From Hymenobacter siberiensis (GTDB taxonomy: Bacteria > Bacteroidota > Bacteroidia > Cytophagales > Hymenobacteraceae), in the NCBI RefSeq assembly GCF_018967865.2, contig NZ_JAHLZY020000001.1, positions 4,216,001 through 4,280,000 of the forward strand: DNA of 64,000 nt. Reading direction: 5' to 3'. Numbering within the stretch: position 1 is the first letter of the stretch; every line of letters begins with the position of its first letter. The notes beneath the pieces are model-generated. The model saw nothing but the letters and a program-made list of their open reading frames with translations. It was not told where the DNA came from and did no database searches. This document shows, one piece after another, positions 37,504-46,718 of this stretch. A program made the translations under genes and the position numbers.

Positions 37504-38985
37504 ATGGCCGATAATTCCTCTTCTTTGCTCGACCGCAGCCGCACCATTGCGGGGCCGGGCTACAACCGCTGGCTGGTGCCACCGGCGGCGCTGGCCATTC
37601 ACCTGGCCATCGGGCAGGTGTATGCGTTCAGCGTTTTCAAAAAGCCCCTCGGGGCGCTCATCAGCGGCAACGTGGATGCGCCCGCCCCCACCGACTGGAC
37701 GCCGGGCCAGATTGGCTGGATTTTCTCCATTGCCATTGTGCTGCTGGGTTTGTCGGCGGCCATATTTGGCAAGTGGCTGGAGCGCGTGGGCCCGCGCAAG
37801 GCCATGATGGCGGCCGCACTCTGCTTCGGCGGCGGTTTCCTGATCGGCGCGCTCGGCATTCACCTGCACAGCCTCGTGCTGCTGTACCTGGGCTACGGTG
37901 TGCTGGGCGGCATTGGCCTGGGCCTAGGCTACATTTCGCCGGTGAGCACGCTCATTAAGTGGTTCCCGGACCGCAAAGGTGTGGCTACGGGCATGGCCAT
38001 TATGGGCTTTGGCGGCGGTGCCATGATTGCCTCGCCCCTTGCGGTAGCACTCATGGCGCACTTTAAGAGCACCGGCACGCTGGGCGTAGCAGCTACGTTT
38101 ATCACGCTGGGTATCATCTACTTCCTGTTCATGCAGTTTGGGGTGTGGTCCATCCGGGTTCCGGCCGACGACTGGGCTCCGGCTGGCTACGTGCCCAATG
38201 CTGAGCACAGCGCCCTGATTACCAGCGGCAACGTATCGGCCGACAACGCTATCAAAACGCCGCAGTTCTGGCTGCTGTGGGTGGTGCTGATGACCAACGT
38301 GACGGCCGGTATCGGCGTGCTCGAAACGGCTTCGCCGCTTATTCAGGACACTTTTTCGAAGGCAGCAATGGGCGGAGGTAAGTTTGTGACGGCGGCCGCA
38401 GCGGCTGGTTTCGTGGGCCTGCTCAGTATGTTCAACCTGCTGGGTCGCTTCTTCTGGTCGTCGGCTTCAGATAAGCTGGGCCGGAAGGTGACGTACGCCA
38501 TCTACTTTGCGCTCGGCATTGCGCTGTACCTGCTAATCCCCACGCTGGGCCACAACCTGCAGCTCACGCTGTACGTGATAGTTGCCTGCGTGATTATCAG
38601 CATGTACGGCGGCGGTTTCGCTACCATTCCGGCGTATCTGTCCGACCTGTTTGGCAAATACCAGGTGGGTGCTATTCACGGGCGGCTGCTCACGGCCTGG
38701 AGCACGGCCGGCGTGGTCGGCCCGCTCATCGTCAACTATTTGTCTGAGGGCCGCAAAGCAAAGTTCGCGGAGCTTACTAATAAGCTAACTGGGCCCGACC
38801 TACAAACATTTCTTGTCAATCACCCAGATATCAAAGCAATGGGTGGTTCGTACATATACCAGCCCGTATTCTACACCATGGCGGGCGTGCTGGTGGTAGG
38901 CCTGTTGGCCAACTTCGCGGTAACGGCCGTGAACGAGAAATACTTCGAAAAAGGCCCCGTTACGCCCCAGGGCGGCGGGCACTAA
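37504..38985 (+). CDS. OFA-family MFS transporter (oxalate/formate antiporter-like)
   Basis: A 493-residue major facilitator. Twelve predicted helices start at WLVPPAALAIHLAIGQVYAFSVF, the standard OFA family opening. LGYGVLGGIGLGLGYISPVSTLIKWFPDRKG is the OFA signature loop, and RKVTYAIYFALGI lies in the second half. Characterised members exchange oxalate for formate, but most homologues have unknown substrates, so monocarboxylate transport is the safest call. A 48-residue single-helix protein gene follows by 31 bp. The start at 37504 (MADNSSS) is chosen because the upstream frame extension is hydrophobic noise. Confidence 0.88.
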   Translation: MADNSSSLLDRSRTIAGPGYNRWLVPPAALAIHLAIGQVYAFSVFKKPLGALISGNVDAPAPTDWTPGQIGWIFSIAIVLLGLSAAIFGKWLERVGPRKAMMAAALCFGGGFLIGALGIHLHSLVLLYLGYGVLGGIGLGLGYISPVSTLIKWFPDRKGVATGMAIMGFGGGAMIASPLAVALMAHFKSTGTLGVAATFITLGIIYFLFMQFGVWSIRVPADDWAPAGYVPNAEHSALITSGNVSADNAIKTPQFWLLWVVLMTNVTAGIGVLETASPLIQDTFSKAAMGGGKFVTAAAAAGFVGLLSMFNLLGRFFWSSASDKLGRKVTYAIYFALGIALYLLIPTLGHNLQLTLYVIVACVIISMYGGGFATIPAYLSDLFGKYQVGAIHGRLLTAWSTAGVVGPLIVNYLSEGRKAKFAELTNKLTGPDLQTFLVNHPDIKAMGGSYIYQPVFYTMAGVLVVGLLANFAVTAVNEKYFEKGPVTPQGGGH

Positions 38986-39016
38986 GCCATTCTCCCCTTC
39001 TAAATCCGACTTTGAT

Positions 39017-39163
39017 ATGAATCCACAACCCAACAACCTCGGCACTCCGGCAGCCGAAACGAGCTCGACCGGCGCGCTGGTGATTGCCTGGCTTTTTGTG
39101 GGCATCCCCCTGGCCTGGGGCGTGTCGCAAACCTTTATTAAGGCACTGACGCTGTTTCAATAG
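39017..39163 (+). CDS. MFS transporter small subunit
   Basis: A 48-residue single-pass protein: MNPQPNNLGTPAAETSSTG, then one membrane helix ALVIAWLFVGIPLAWGVSQT, then FIKALTLFQ. Small proteins of this pattern (helix with a conserved W..vgiPL.WGV) are found next to OFA-family transporters in many bacteria and are annotated as MFS transporter small subunits. It lies 31 bp behind the transporter gene with a terminator straight after, so the two form one transcript. It probably stabilises or regulates the carrier in the inner membrane. Confidence 0.8.
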   Translation: MNPQPNNLGTPAAETSSTGALVIAWLFVGIPLAWGVSQTFIKALTLFQ

Positions 39164-39187
39164 CGGCGGTGTTATAACAGATTATTA

Positions 39188-39219
39188 AGCAGCCGGCCCA
39201 GTGGGTCGGCTGCTTTTTT
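39188..39219 (+). terminator. Rho-independent terminator
   Basis: AGCAGCCGGCCCA pairs with TGGGTCGGCTGCT (one G-T pair) around a single-base G loop, with a T6 run at the end. It closes the transporter operon. Confidence 0.85.
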
Positions 39220-39267
39220 GTGCACGAAATTGCCAACACTAGCCCCCAAGCCACTTACCTTCCCACC

Positions 39268-40791
39268 ATGAAAGCCCTCCTGCCCCTTGTCCTGCTCACG
39301 CTCCTCGCCGCCACGCCAGCCGCGCCTCCCACGCAACGGGTACGCCAGTTCCGGCAGGCACACGAGCGGGAGCTATTGGCGGAGTTCGGGCAATTGGTGG
39401 CCATCTCCAACGTGGCGGCCGATTCGGCGGGGCTGCGGCGTACGGCGCAGTTCATTCAGGGCATGATGCGGCGGCGCGGCATTGCCACCGAGCTGCTGGC
39501 CGCGCCCACACCGGGCGTGCCGCCGGTGGTGTTTGGCGAAGTGCGCGTGCCGGGCGCTACCCGCACCGTCATTTTTTATGCCCACTACGACGGCCAGCCC
39601 GTGAACCCCGCGCAGTGGGGCTACGGCCTGCAGCCCTTCCGACCGCAGCTGGCCACCGGCCCGCTCGACCGGGGCGGACAGCTGACCGAGCTACCCGCCG
39701 CCGGCCAGCCGCTCAATCCCGATTGGCGACTCTACGCCCGTAGCGCCTCCGACGACAAGGCGGGCGTGATGGCCATTCTGACCGGCTACGAGGCCCTGAA
39801 AGCCAGCAAGCTCAAGCCCAACATCAACATCAAATTCTTCTTTGAGGGCGAAGAAGAACGGAGCTCACCGCACCTGGCCGAGATTCTGGCCAAGCATAAG
39901 GCCCGGCTGGCTTCTGATGTGTGGGTGATTTGCGATGGGCCGGTGCATCAGTCGGGCCGCAAGCAGGTGGTATTTGGGGCGCGGGGCGATGTGAACATGC
40001 GCCTGACGGTGTATGGCCCACGCCGGCCGCTGCACAGCGGCCACTATGGCAACTGGGCCCCCAACCCCGGCCTGGCCCTGGCTCGCCTGCTGGCCTCGAT
40101 GGAAGACAGTACCGGCCGGGTGCGCGTGGCGGGCTTCTATGATGACGTGACGCCGCTGAGCCCGGCCGAAAAAGCCGCCCTGGCCCAGGTGCCCAATCTC
40201 GACGAAACCATCCGGCAGGAGCTGGGCTTTGCGCGGCCATATGGCACGGGCCAAACGCTGGTGGAGCTGCTCAATCAGCCTTCGCTCAACATCAACGGCA
40301 TGCAGAGCGCCAACGTGGGCCCGGCCGCCGCCAACGTGATTCCGACCAGCGCTGCCGCCGTGCTCGACCTGCGCCTGGTGCCCGGCAACGATGCCCAGCG
40401 CCAGGTGCAAAAAGTGGTGCGCCACATCGAAGCGCAGGGCTACCACGTGCTCAGCGCCGAGCCCACCGACGCCGAGCGCGCCCAGTACCCGCTGCTGGTG
40501 AAGGTGCAGGCCGAGCCCGGCTACAATGCCCAGCGCACCCGCCTCGACCTGCCCATTGCCCGCCAGATTATCGCGGCCGTGCAAACCACTACCACCGACC
40601 CCGTGGTGGTGCTGCCCACCATGGGCGGCAGCCTGCCGCTCTACGTGTTCGAGCAGCAGCTGCAGGCCCAGACCATCACGGTGCCGGTGGCCAACTACGA
40701 CAACAACCAACACGCCGAAAACGAGAATATTCGCCTCGGCAACCTCTGGGAGGGCCTTGAAACGATGGCCGCGATTATGCAGCTGAAGTAG
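39268..40791 (+). CDS. M20-family metallopeptidase, secreted
   Basis: A 507-residue M20 (carboxypeptidase/dipeptidase-like) enzyme. Signal peptide 1-19 (MKALLPLVLLTLLAATPAA). Metal-site motifs: VIFYAHYDGQP (His and Asp ligand region), YARSASDDKAGVMAI (bridging Asp), FFFEGEEERSSPHL (catalytic Glu-Glu), and near the end NYDNNQHAENENIRLGN (His ligand). The dimerisation insert lies between about 250 and 400. It cuts di- or short peptides in the periplasm; specificity is unknown. The start at 39268 begins the signal peptide; the longer frame would overlap the terminator region. Confidence 0.9.
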   Translation: MKALLPLVLLTLLAATPAAPPTQRVRQFRQAHERELLAEFGQLVAISNVAADSAGLRRTAQFIQGMMRRRGIATELLAAPTPGVPPVVFGEVRVPGATRTVIFYAHYDGQPVNPAQWGYGLQPFRPQLATGPLDRGGQLTELPAAGQPLNPDWRLYARSASDDKAGVMAILTGYEALKASKLKPNINIKFFFEGEEERSSPHLAEILAKHKARLASDVWVICDGPVHQSGRKQVVFGARGDVNMRLTVYGPRRPLHSGHYGNWAPNPGLALARLLASMEDSTGRVRVAGFYDDVTPLSPAEKAALAQVPNLDETIRQELGFARPYGTGQTLVELLNQPSLNINGMQSANVGPAAANVIPTSAAAVLDLRLVPGNDAQRQVQKVVRHIEAQGYHVLSAEPTDAERAQYPLLVKVQAEPGYNAQRTRLDLPIARQIIAAVQTTTTDPVVVLPTMGGSLPLYVFEQQLQAQTITVPVANYDNNQHAENENIRLGNLWEGLETMAAIMQLK

Positions 40792-40933
40792 CCCGCGCGG
40801 TATTAACCGCGGATGCGGGGACGTGGCGGCCAGGAAATTTCGGCCTCGGCCATCAGCCCCGGGAAGATTTTGTCCGTAAGCAGTTATCGAGGGGGCTGGC
40901 AGTGCCGGCCTCGTTTCTGACTTACGTTCGCCT

Positions 40934-41539
40934 ATGTCCGCTCCCACTTATCCGTCTGGCACCGTACGCGCCTTGCTCGCTACACCGCACGTTTCCGATG
41001 CCACCCGTACCGCCCTGCAGGCCCGCCTCGATGCCCCGGTTGCCTACGAGCCGCAGTTTCTGGCCCCCGAAACGTTCGCCCTGCTCGAAGCCGTAGCCGC
41101 CCGCCTCTTCCCCCAGCCCGACCGGCCCGATAGCCCCATTGCCATGGCCCCCGGCGTGGACCAACGCCTCACCGAAGGACGCGCCGACGGCTGGCGCTAC
41201 GATGCCCTCCCGCCCGACCGCGAAGCCTACCGGCTGGGCTTGGGCGGCATTCAGGAAATTGCCCAGGAACTGTTTCAGACCGATTTTATGGGGTTGAATG
41301 TCGAACAGCAGGATGCCGTAATCCAGGCGCTTGCCGGGGGCACCCCACCCGGCACTACCTGGGAAACCCTGGACGCCGGGCGCTTCTTCGAAGAAATGCT
41401 GGCCGAGCTCACCGAAACCTACTACGCCCACCCCCTGGCCCAGGAGGAAATCGGCTATGTCGGGATGGCCGACCTGCCCAAGTGGTCGAAAATCGGCCTC
41501 AATGAAAAAGAAGAAAGAGAGCCAAGCCTGTCATCCTGA
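40934..41539 (+). CDS. Gluconate 2-dehydrogenase subunit 3-like protein
   Basis: A 201-residue small subunit. LAPETFALLEAVAARLFPQPDRPDSPIAMAPGVDQRL is the family core. Such subunits pair with a GMC flavoprotein, here encoded at 41666, and carry a chaperone or export role. No Tat signal is visible, although family members often have one. The stop codon TGA (41537-41539) lies inside the arm of a hairpin repeat (41529-41628), so the last residues (LSS) come from the repeat and the native C-terminus may have been replaced. Confidence 0.85.
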   Translation: MSAPTYPSGTVRALLATPHVSDATRTALQARLDAPVAYEPQFLAPETFALLEAVAARLFPQPDRPDSPIAMAPGVDQRLTEGRADGWRYDALPPDREAYRLGLGGIQEIAQELFQTDFMGLNVEQQDAVIQALAGGTPPGTTWETLDAGRFFEEMLAELTETYYAHPLAQEEIGYVGMADLPKWSKIGLNEKEEREPSLSS

Positions 41540-41628
41540 GCTTGCGAAGGACCTTATCACGTTTGCAGCAGTTGAGATACTACTATTCGTTCAACGGTGA
41601 TAAGGTCCTTCGCAAGCTCAGGATGACA
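41529..41628. repeat. Long-stem hairpin repeat, copy 3
   Basis: Perfect 32-bp arms (outer end TGTCATCCTGAGCTTGCG) with a 36-base loop. The left arm overlaps the last 11 bases of the preceding gene and supplies its stop codon. Confidence 0.85.
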
Positions 41629-41665
41629 GATTTTTTACCTCAATCCGAATTTACCTAACCCCATT

Positions 41666-43336
41666 ATGCCCGACGAAGAAATCCTCGAAAAAGGCGTCCT
41701 CAATCCTGTGCAGCCCGAAATTCAGGACCCGCTGCTGCGGACCCTGCTGGCCGAGGAGCCCATAGCCACCAATACGCCGCAGGAACAGCCACAAGCAGTG
41801 GAGCCCGAAGCCGATGAAGTTGACTGCGTGGTGATTGGGCTGGGTGCGGGCGGCGCGCCACTGCTGGCCCGGCTGGCCCAGGCTGGCCTGAAGGTGGTGG
41901 CCCTGGAAGCTGGCCCCTGGCACAACCCCGAAACCGACTTCGCCACCGACGAAAAAGCGCAGGATTTCCTGTTCTGGAACGACGAGCGGCTGGCCGCCGG
42001 CGGCGACCCGCTGGCCATGGGCAAGAATAACTCCGGCACCGGCGTGGGCGGCTCTACGCTGCACTACACCGCCTACACCCCCCGCCCGCTGCCCGACGAT
42101 TTGCACGTTCGGCGCGACTTTGGGCAGGGCGAGGACTGGCCGGTGAGCTACGAGGAGCTGGAGCCTTATTACAATGAAGTTGAGCGGTTTATCGGGGTAT
42201 CCGGCCCCACCCCCTACCCTTGGGGGCCCGCCCGCAGCCAGGGCTACCCGCTGGCCCCGCTGCCGCTGAACAGCGCGGCCCAGCTGATGGTACGCGGTGC
42301 GGAGAAAATGGGAATCAAAACCTCGCCGGCGGCCAATGCGGCGCTCTCGGCGCGCTACTACCAGGAGGGCGTGGGCTGGCGCGAGGCCTGCACCAACCGC
42401 GGCTTCTGCCAGGCCGGCTGCTCCAACGGGGCGAAGTCGAGCATGGACGTGACGTTTATTCCGCTGGCGGTGAAGCACGGGGCCGACATCCGGCCCAACA
42501 GCTTCGTGACCGAGATTGAGCGCGATGCCCGGGGCTACGTGACAGGCGTGGTGTACACCCAGAACGGCGAGCAAAAGCGCCAGCGCTGCCGCCACCTGTT
42601 CCTCTGCGGTGGCTCGGTGGAAACCCCGCGCCTGCTGCTGCTCAATGAGCTGGCCCTCACAAGCGGGCAGGTGGGCCGCAACCTGATGGCCCACCCCGGC
42701 CTGCAGGTATGGGGCACGTTTGCCGATGAGGTGCGGCCCAATAAAGGAATTCCCGGCGGCCTGATTTCGCAGGACACCCACCGGCCGAAGGACGCCGACT
42801 TCATTGGCGGCTACCTGCTGCAAAGCATCGGCGTGATGCCCGTGACGTTTGCCGGGCAGGTGGCCCGGGGCCGCAAGCTGTGGGGCCAGCCCCTGCGCGA
42901 CTACATGCGCAACTTCAACCACATTGCCGGCATCAATATTCTGGGCGACTGCCTGCCGCACGCCAACAATTTCCTGGAGCTGGCTGAGGAAAAAGACGCG
43001 CGTGGCCTACCCAAGCCCCGACTGCACTTCACGGCTCAGGAAAACGAGCACCGTATGAATGCCCACGCCGAGAAAATCATGCGCGGCATCTGGGAAGCCG
43101 CCGGCGCTACGGATATCTGGTCGTTTCAGCGCTATGCCCACGTTATTGGCACGGCCCGCATGGGCCGGAGCGGCGACGACGCGGTGGTGGACGCCAACGG
43201 CCGCGCCTTCGACGTGCCCAACCTCTACATCTCGGACAACTCAACCTTCCCGAGTGCGTTGAGTGTGAACCCGGCCCTGACCATCATGGCCCTGAGCCTG
43301 CGCACGGCGGACAAGTTTCTGGAGAGCCTGAAGTAG
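41666..43336 (+). CDS. GMC-family oxidoreductase (gluconate/sugar dehydrogenase-type)
   Basis: A 556-residue FAD enzyme. Flavin site: DCVVIGLGAGGAPLLARLAQAG, followed by VVALEAGP. Further GMC elements: GTGVGGSTLHYTAYTPRP, CTNRGFCQAGCSNGAKSS (a Cys-rich stretch usual in this subgroup), LCGGSVETPRLLL, GRNLMAHPGL, and the C-terminal GTARMG with NPALTIMALSLR (active-site His/Asn region). It oxidises a sugar or polyol, probably in the periplasm together with its small subunit. No signal peptide is seen, so it may be carried by the partner. Confidence 0.9.
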   Translation: MPDEEILEKGVLNPVQPEIQDPLLRTLLAEEPIATNTPQEQPQAVEPEADEVDCVVIGLGAGGAPLLARLAQAGLKVVALEAGPWHNPETDFATDEKAQDFLFWNDERLAAGGDPLAMGKNNSGTGVGGSTLHYTAYTPRPLPDDLHVRRDFGQGEDWPVSYEELEPYYNEVERFIGVSGPTPYPWGPARSQGYPLAPLPLNSAAQLMVRGAEKMGIKTSPAANAALSARYYQEGVGWREACTNRGFCQAGCSNGAKSSMDVTFIPLAVKHGADIRPNSFVTEIERDARGYVTGVVYTQNGEQKRQRCRHLFLCGGSVETPRLLLLNELALTSGQVGRNLMAHPGLQVWGTFADEVRPNKGIPGGLISQDTHRPKDADFIGGYLLQSIGVMPVTFAGQVARGRKLWGQPLRDYMRNFNHIAGINILGDCLPHANNFLELAEEKDARGLPKPRLHFTAQENEHRMNAHAEKIMRGIWEAAGATDIWSFQRYAHVIGTARMGRSGDDAVVDANGRAFDVPNLYISDNSTFPSALSVNPALTIMALSLRTADKFLESLK

Positions 43337-43365
43337 CAGCCAACTAAGAAATCAGGTACTTGAAA

Positions 43366-43481
43366 GAACGTCATGCAGAGCGAAGCGAAGCATCTCGCGT
43401 GCCACCGCTAATCCTTGACGCTTACAAAAATTGAGTTACTAACCCACGCGAGATGCCTCGGTTGCGCTCGGCATGACGTTC
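43366..43481. repeat. Long-stem hairpin repeat, copy 4 (imperfect)
   Basis: Arms at 43366-43401 and 43445-43481 (outer end GAACGTCATGCAGAGCG) pair with a few mismatches; the loop is 43 bases. It lies between the GMC gene and the glycosidase gene. Outer bases match the family of copies 1 to 3. Confidence 0.8.
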
Positions 43482-43497
43482 TGAATTTCAAAAAACC

Positions 43498-44832
43498 ATG
43501 AAGTCTTTTCTCACAGAAATCAAAGACCATTTCGGCGATGGCAACTACGAGGGCGACCAGTTTGGTGGCGCGAGTGGACACAACGGCAATGGCCTGCCCA
43601 CCGGCCTGCCCAATAATTTCATGTTCGCCACCGGCATCGAGTGCAGCTACCCGACCATCGACAATGGCAAAACCCGCCGCGACCTGCTGGCCGAATGCGA
43701 CCACTACAACCGCTACAAAGAGGACCTGGCGCTGGTGAAGGAAATGGGCCTGAAGGTGCTGCGCTACGGCTTGCCCTACTACAAAATCCAGCTCAGTCCC
43801 GACAAATACGACTGGGAATTTGCGGATGCCGCGATGGCCGAAATCCGCCGCCTCGAAATCACACCGATTCTGGATTTAATGCACTTTGGCGTACCCGATT
43901 TCATTGGCAATTTCCAGAACCCCGAGTTGCCGGTGCATTTCACGGCCTACTGTGAGGAAGTGGCCAAACGCTACCCGTGGGTGCGCTACTACACACCCGT
44001 GAACGAGATTTACGTAACCGCCAAGCTGAGCGCCAAGGACGGCATCTGGAACGAGCAGCTGAAGTCGGACAAGGCTTTTGTGACGGCCCTGAAGCACCTG
44101 GTGGCCGCGAGCATCATGGGCACCCAAAGGATTGCCAAGCACCGGCCCGACTGCATCATCGTGCAGAGCGAGTCGGCGGAGTTTACCCACGAGCTGCGGG
44201 CCGAGCACACGCCCGAAGTGCAGCTCCAGAACAAGCTGCGCTTCGCCTCACTCGATTTGCTCTATGCCCACCACCCCGAGGGCGAAGTGGTTAATTACCT
44301 CTATGACAACGGCATGACCCGGCGGGAATACGACTGGTTTATGGCCGGCGAGCCCCCCGGATACCAGATAATGGGCAACGATTACTACGGCCGCAACGAG
44401 AAGATAATGCTGCCCGATGGCTCCATCCAAACCAGCATGGACGTACTGGGCTGGTACAACATCACCCGCGACTACTACCAGCGCTACAAAAAGCCGGTGA
44501 TGCACACCGAAACCAACGTGTTTGATGCCAAAGAAGGCCCTACCTGGCTCTGGAAGCAGTGGGTGAACATCCTCAGAATGCGCAAGGAAGGCGTGCCCGT
44601 GCTCGGCTTCACCTGGTATTCGCTCATCGACCAGATTGACTGGGACAAGGGCCTGGCGCGCAAAGTGGGCACCGTGAACCCCTGCGGCCTCTTCGACCTC
44701 GACCGCAAGCCCCGCCCCGTGGCCGAGGCCTACAAAATGCTGCTCCAAGAATACGGCCAGATTACCATTGTACCTCACGGCGAGCTCTTTGAAATAACCT
44801 CCGCGCCCGCCACGCTGAAAGTGGAGGTGTAG
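43498..44832 (+). CDS. GH1-like beta-glycosidase
   Basis: A 444-residue glycoside hydrolase of clan GH-A, most like family 1. TPVNEI places the acid/base Glu at 170, and HTETNVF places the nucleophile Glu at 338. Other GH1-like blocks: FMFATGIECSYP, LRYGLPYYKI, PILDLMHFGVPDF, GFTWYSLIDQIDWDKGLAR. There is no signal peptide, so it acts in the cytoplasm on small beta-glucosides. Such variants are often annotated simply as family 1 glycosylhydrolase in Bacteroidota. It is convergent with the broken surface-protein gene. Confidence 0.85.
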   Translation: MKSFLTEIKDHFGDGNYEGDQFGGASGHNGNGLPTGLPNNFMFATGIECSYPTIDNGKTRRDLLAECDHYNRYKEDLALVKEMGLKVLRYGLPYYKIQLSPDKYDWEFADAAMAEIRRLEITPILDLMHFGVPDFIGNFQNPELPVHFTAYCEEVAKRYPWVRYYTPVNEIYVTAKLSAKDGIWNEQLKSDKAFVTALKHLVAASIMGTQRIAKHRPDCIIVQSESAEFTHELRAEHTPEVQLQNKLRFASLDLLYAHHPEGEVVNYLYDNGMTRREYDWFMAGEPPGYQIMGNDYYGRNEKIMLPDGSIQTSMDVLGWYNITRDYYQRYKKPVMHTETNVFDAKEGPTWLWKQWVNILRMRKEGVPVLGFTWYSLIDQIDWDKGLARKVGTVNPCGLFDLDRKPRPVAEAYKMLLQEYGQITIVPHGELFEITSAPATLKVEV

Positions 44833-44872
44833 TGCGGACGCCACAGTGGGGTATCAGAAAGCTTACGGCGGG

Positions 44873-46718
44873 CTAATGCTTTACCTCGATTGCCTGACGT
44901 ACAGCCCGACCAGACGCATCTTGGTGCACCAAATAGTAAAGGCCATCGGGCAGCTTGCGTGTATCCAGCACGCGGGCCGTTTTCCCTTCCCGAACGGCCT
45001 GCCCATGGCCATCGTAAAAGGTGTAAGGGCCGGTAGCGGCCGGCAAGTTTATGCGCTCATCGACCGGGTTGGGGTAGGCCTCGGTAGCGGGTTGGGCGGC
45101 GGCATTCGAGCGCGACATCACACAAAACTGCCCGTTCTGGAAGCGGTATACTGATTACCAACTCTGGCTCGTGGGGAAGAAATCGCCACACGACGTGGAA
45201 ACGCGTAGGCCAACATCAAGCCAGTCGCCGGTACCGGGCGAGGTTACCTGAATGGTCTGTCCCGAAGCGCTATAGGTGGCAGTAGCTCCTGTTTGGCCGT
45301 TGCGCTGGGTCACGGTCCAGTCGTAGGTATAGGTCGTGTTGGGAATATATCGGTAATCATTGATGCCAGCGGACAGCGCAAAGCTGGTATTAGCGCAGAT
45401 TTCCGTATCGGTGTACGATGCATCGGGTACGATGCTGACGCTACTGCCCACTCCCACTATGCCCGTGCTGGTGCTGGCCGTGCAGCCGCTGCCATTGCTG
45501 CCTGTTGCTACCCCGATGGTAAAATCGCGGCTCAGAGCCGTGGCTGAAGAAGTGATATCCAAGAAAGGCAGTGTGGTAGTGGTGCTACCCTGCGGACTGA
45601 ACGGGTACGGGATGCTCCAGGTATAGGAAGTGGCGCCGGGTGCCGGGTCTACCTGCACCCGAATGGTTTGCCCCAGACATGAGTTGGGAATGGGCTGCAG
45701 ACTCACTGGTGCCATTTCGGCCCGTACCGTGACGGCAGTGGCCGCAACGACAACAATGGTGCTGGCACCGTTGCGCGTGTAGGTGGCCGTGAGGCCGATG
45801 CTGCCTGTGCCCGGCCCGGTAACGTATACGCCGGGCGTGTCCGAATTCAGGCAGCAAAACGAATGCACAATGCCACTCACCGAGAAAACATAATTGCTGA
45901 ACGTGCCACCGCTGGGCACCCCCATACTCAGAGGCCGCACTTTTTCATTCTCAAGCTTTTCTCCGCAAAACAGGACAATTGGCCCACCCTGGGGAGTGCG
46001 GTTACTGGCGATGACGAGCGGCGGGGTAATGCAGTTGATATTCAATGTGCGTTCAGCACTCTTTGTGGGAACGTACCCTGCCTGTGCCCCTACCAAACAT
46101 TCCGTGTCTACCGCCCGCACCCTTACCACCGGGGTGGCACCGCCCGCGCACGCCGAGGCTGGCGGCGTGACTTGAATGCGGTTGGGCGTGTTGTAGGTGG
46201 GGTAGCTAAACAAGCGTGGGGTGCCGTTGGAAATGCTGTTGTCGGGCCAGCTCCACCCCGAAGGTATCGTCCACTCATAGCCGTTGGCCGCGATGGTCGC
46301 ATTGCGATTCGGGTCGTTGGCATTGCGCGGAATCGTTAGCAGTGGCACTTCCAGCGTCACTGCTGCCGTGCTGCCGTGCTGCCAAAGTCGATGTTGCCGC
46401 TCGTGCCGCCGTTCAACGTGAGTGCGCCCAACGGCTGATTGGTAATGGAGCGGATGTAGACGGTTAACGAAGGGGAACTCCCGTTAGCTGTTGTATTACC
46501 GCAGTTGGTGTAGGTTGTCCGCAATGTCGCGGTGCCACTTGGTACATCATTAAATGAAATCTGCATGAGGCCAGCCGTTGTCGGATTGGTCAGCAACGTA
46601 TTGCCGCCCGCTACAGCCCAATTCACTGAACAGCCACTTGTGCTGGGAGAAGAGGCAGAAGAAAAGTTATACGTATTGTTCGGGCATAGAAACGTACCGT
46701 TGGCGTTTTAGAGCATAG
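44873..46718 (-). pseudogene. T9SS-type surface protein, main part, with nonsense and frameshift
   Basis: Remains of a secreted PKD-like repeat protein. The C-terminal end (from about 45120) is a type IX secretion sorting domain: EAYPNPVDERINL, LDTRKLPDGLYYLVHQDASG. Upstream are PKD-like segments (YEWTIPSGWSW, TSYTWSIPYPF, TTYTYDWTVTQ). Breaks: a TAA stop in frame at 45157-45155 between the last PKD segment and the sorting domain (the frame continues YRFQNGQFCVMSRSN), and a frameshift near 46357-46384 in a short TGCTGCCG repeat. The 5' end is cut by an IS at 46719; the signal peptide lies beyond it at 47926-48016. Without the sorting domain the product could not be anchored by T9SS. Confidence 0.8.
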
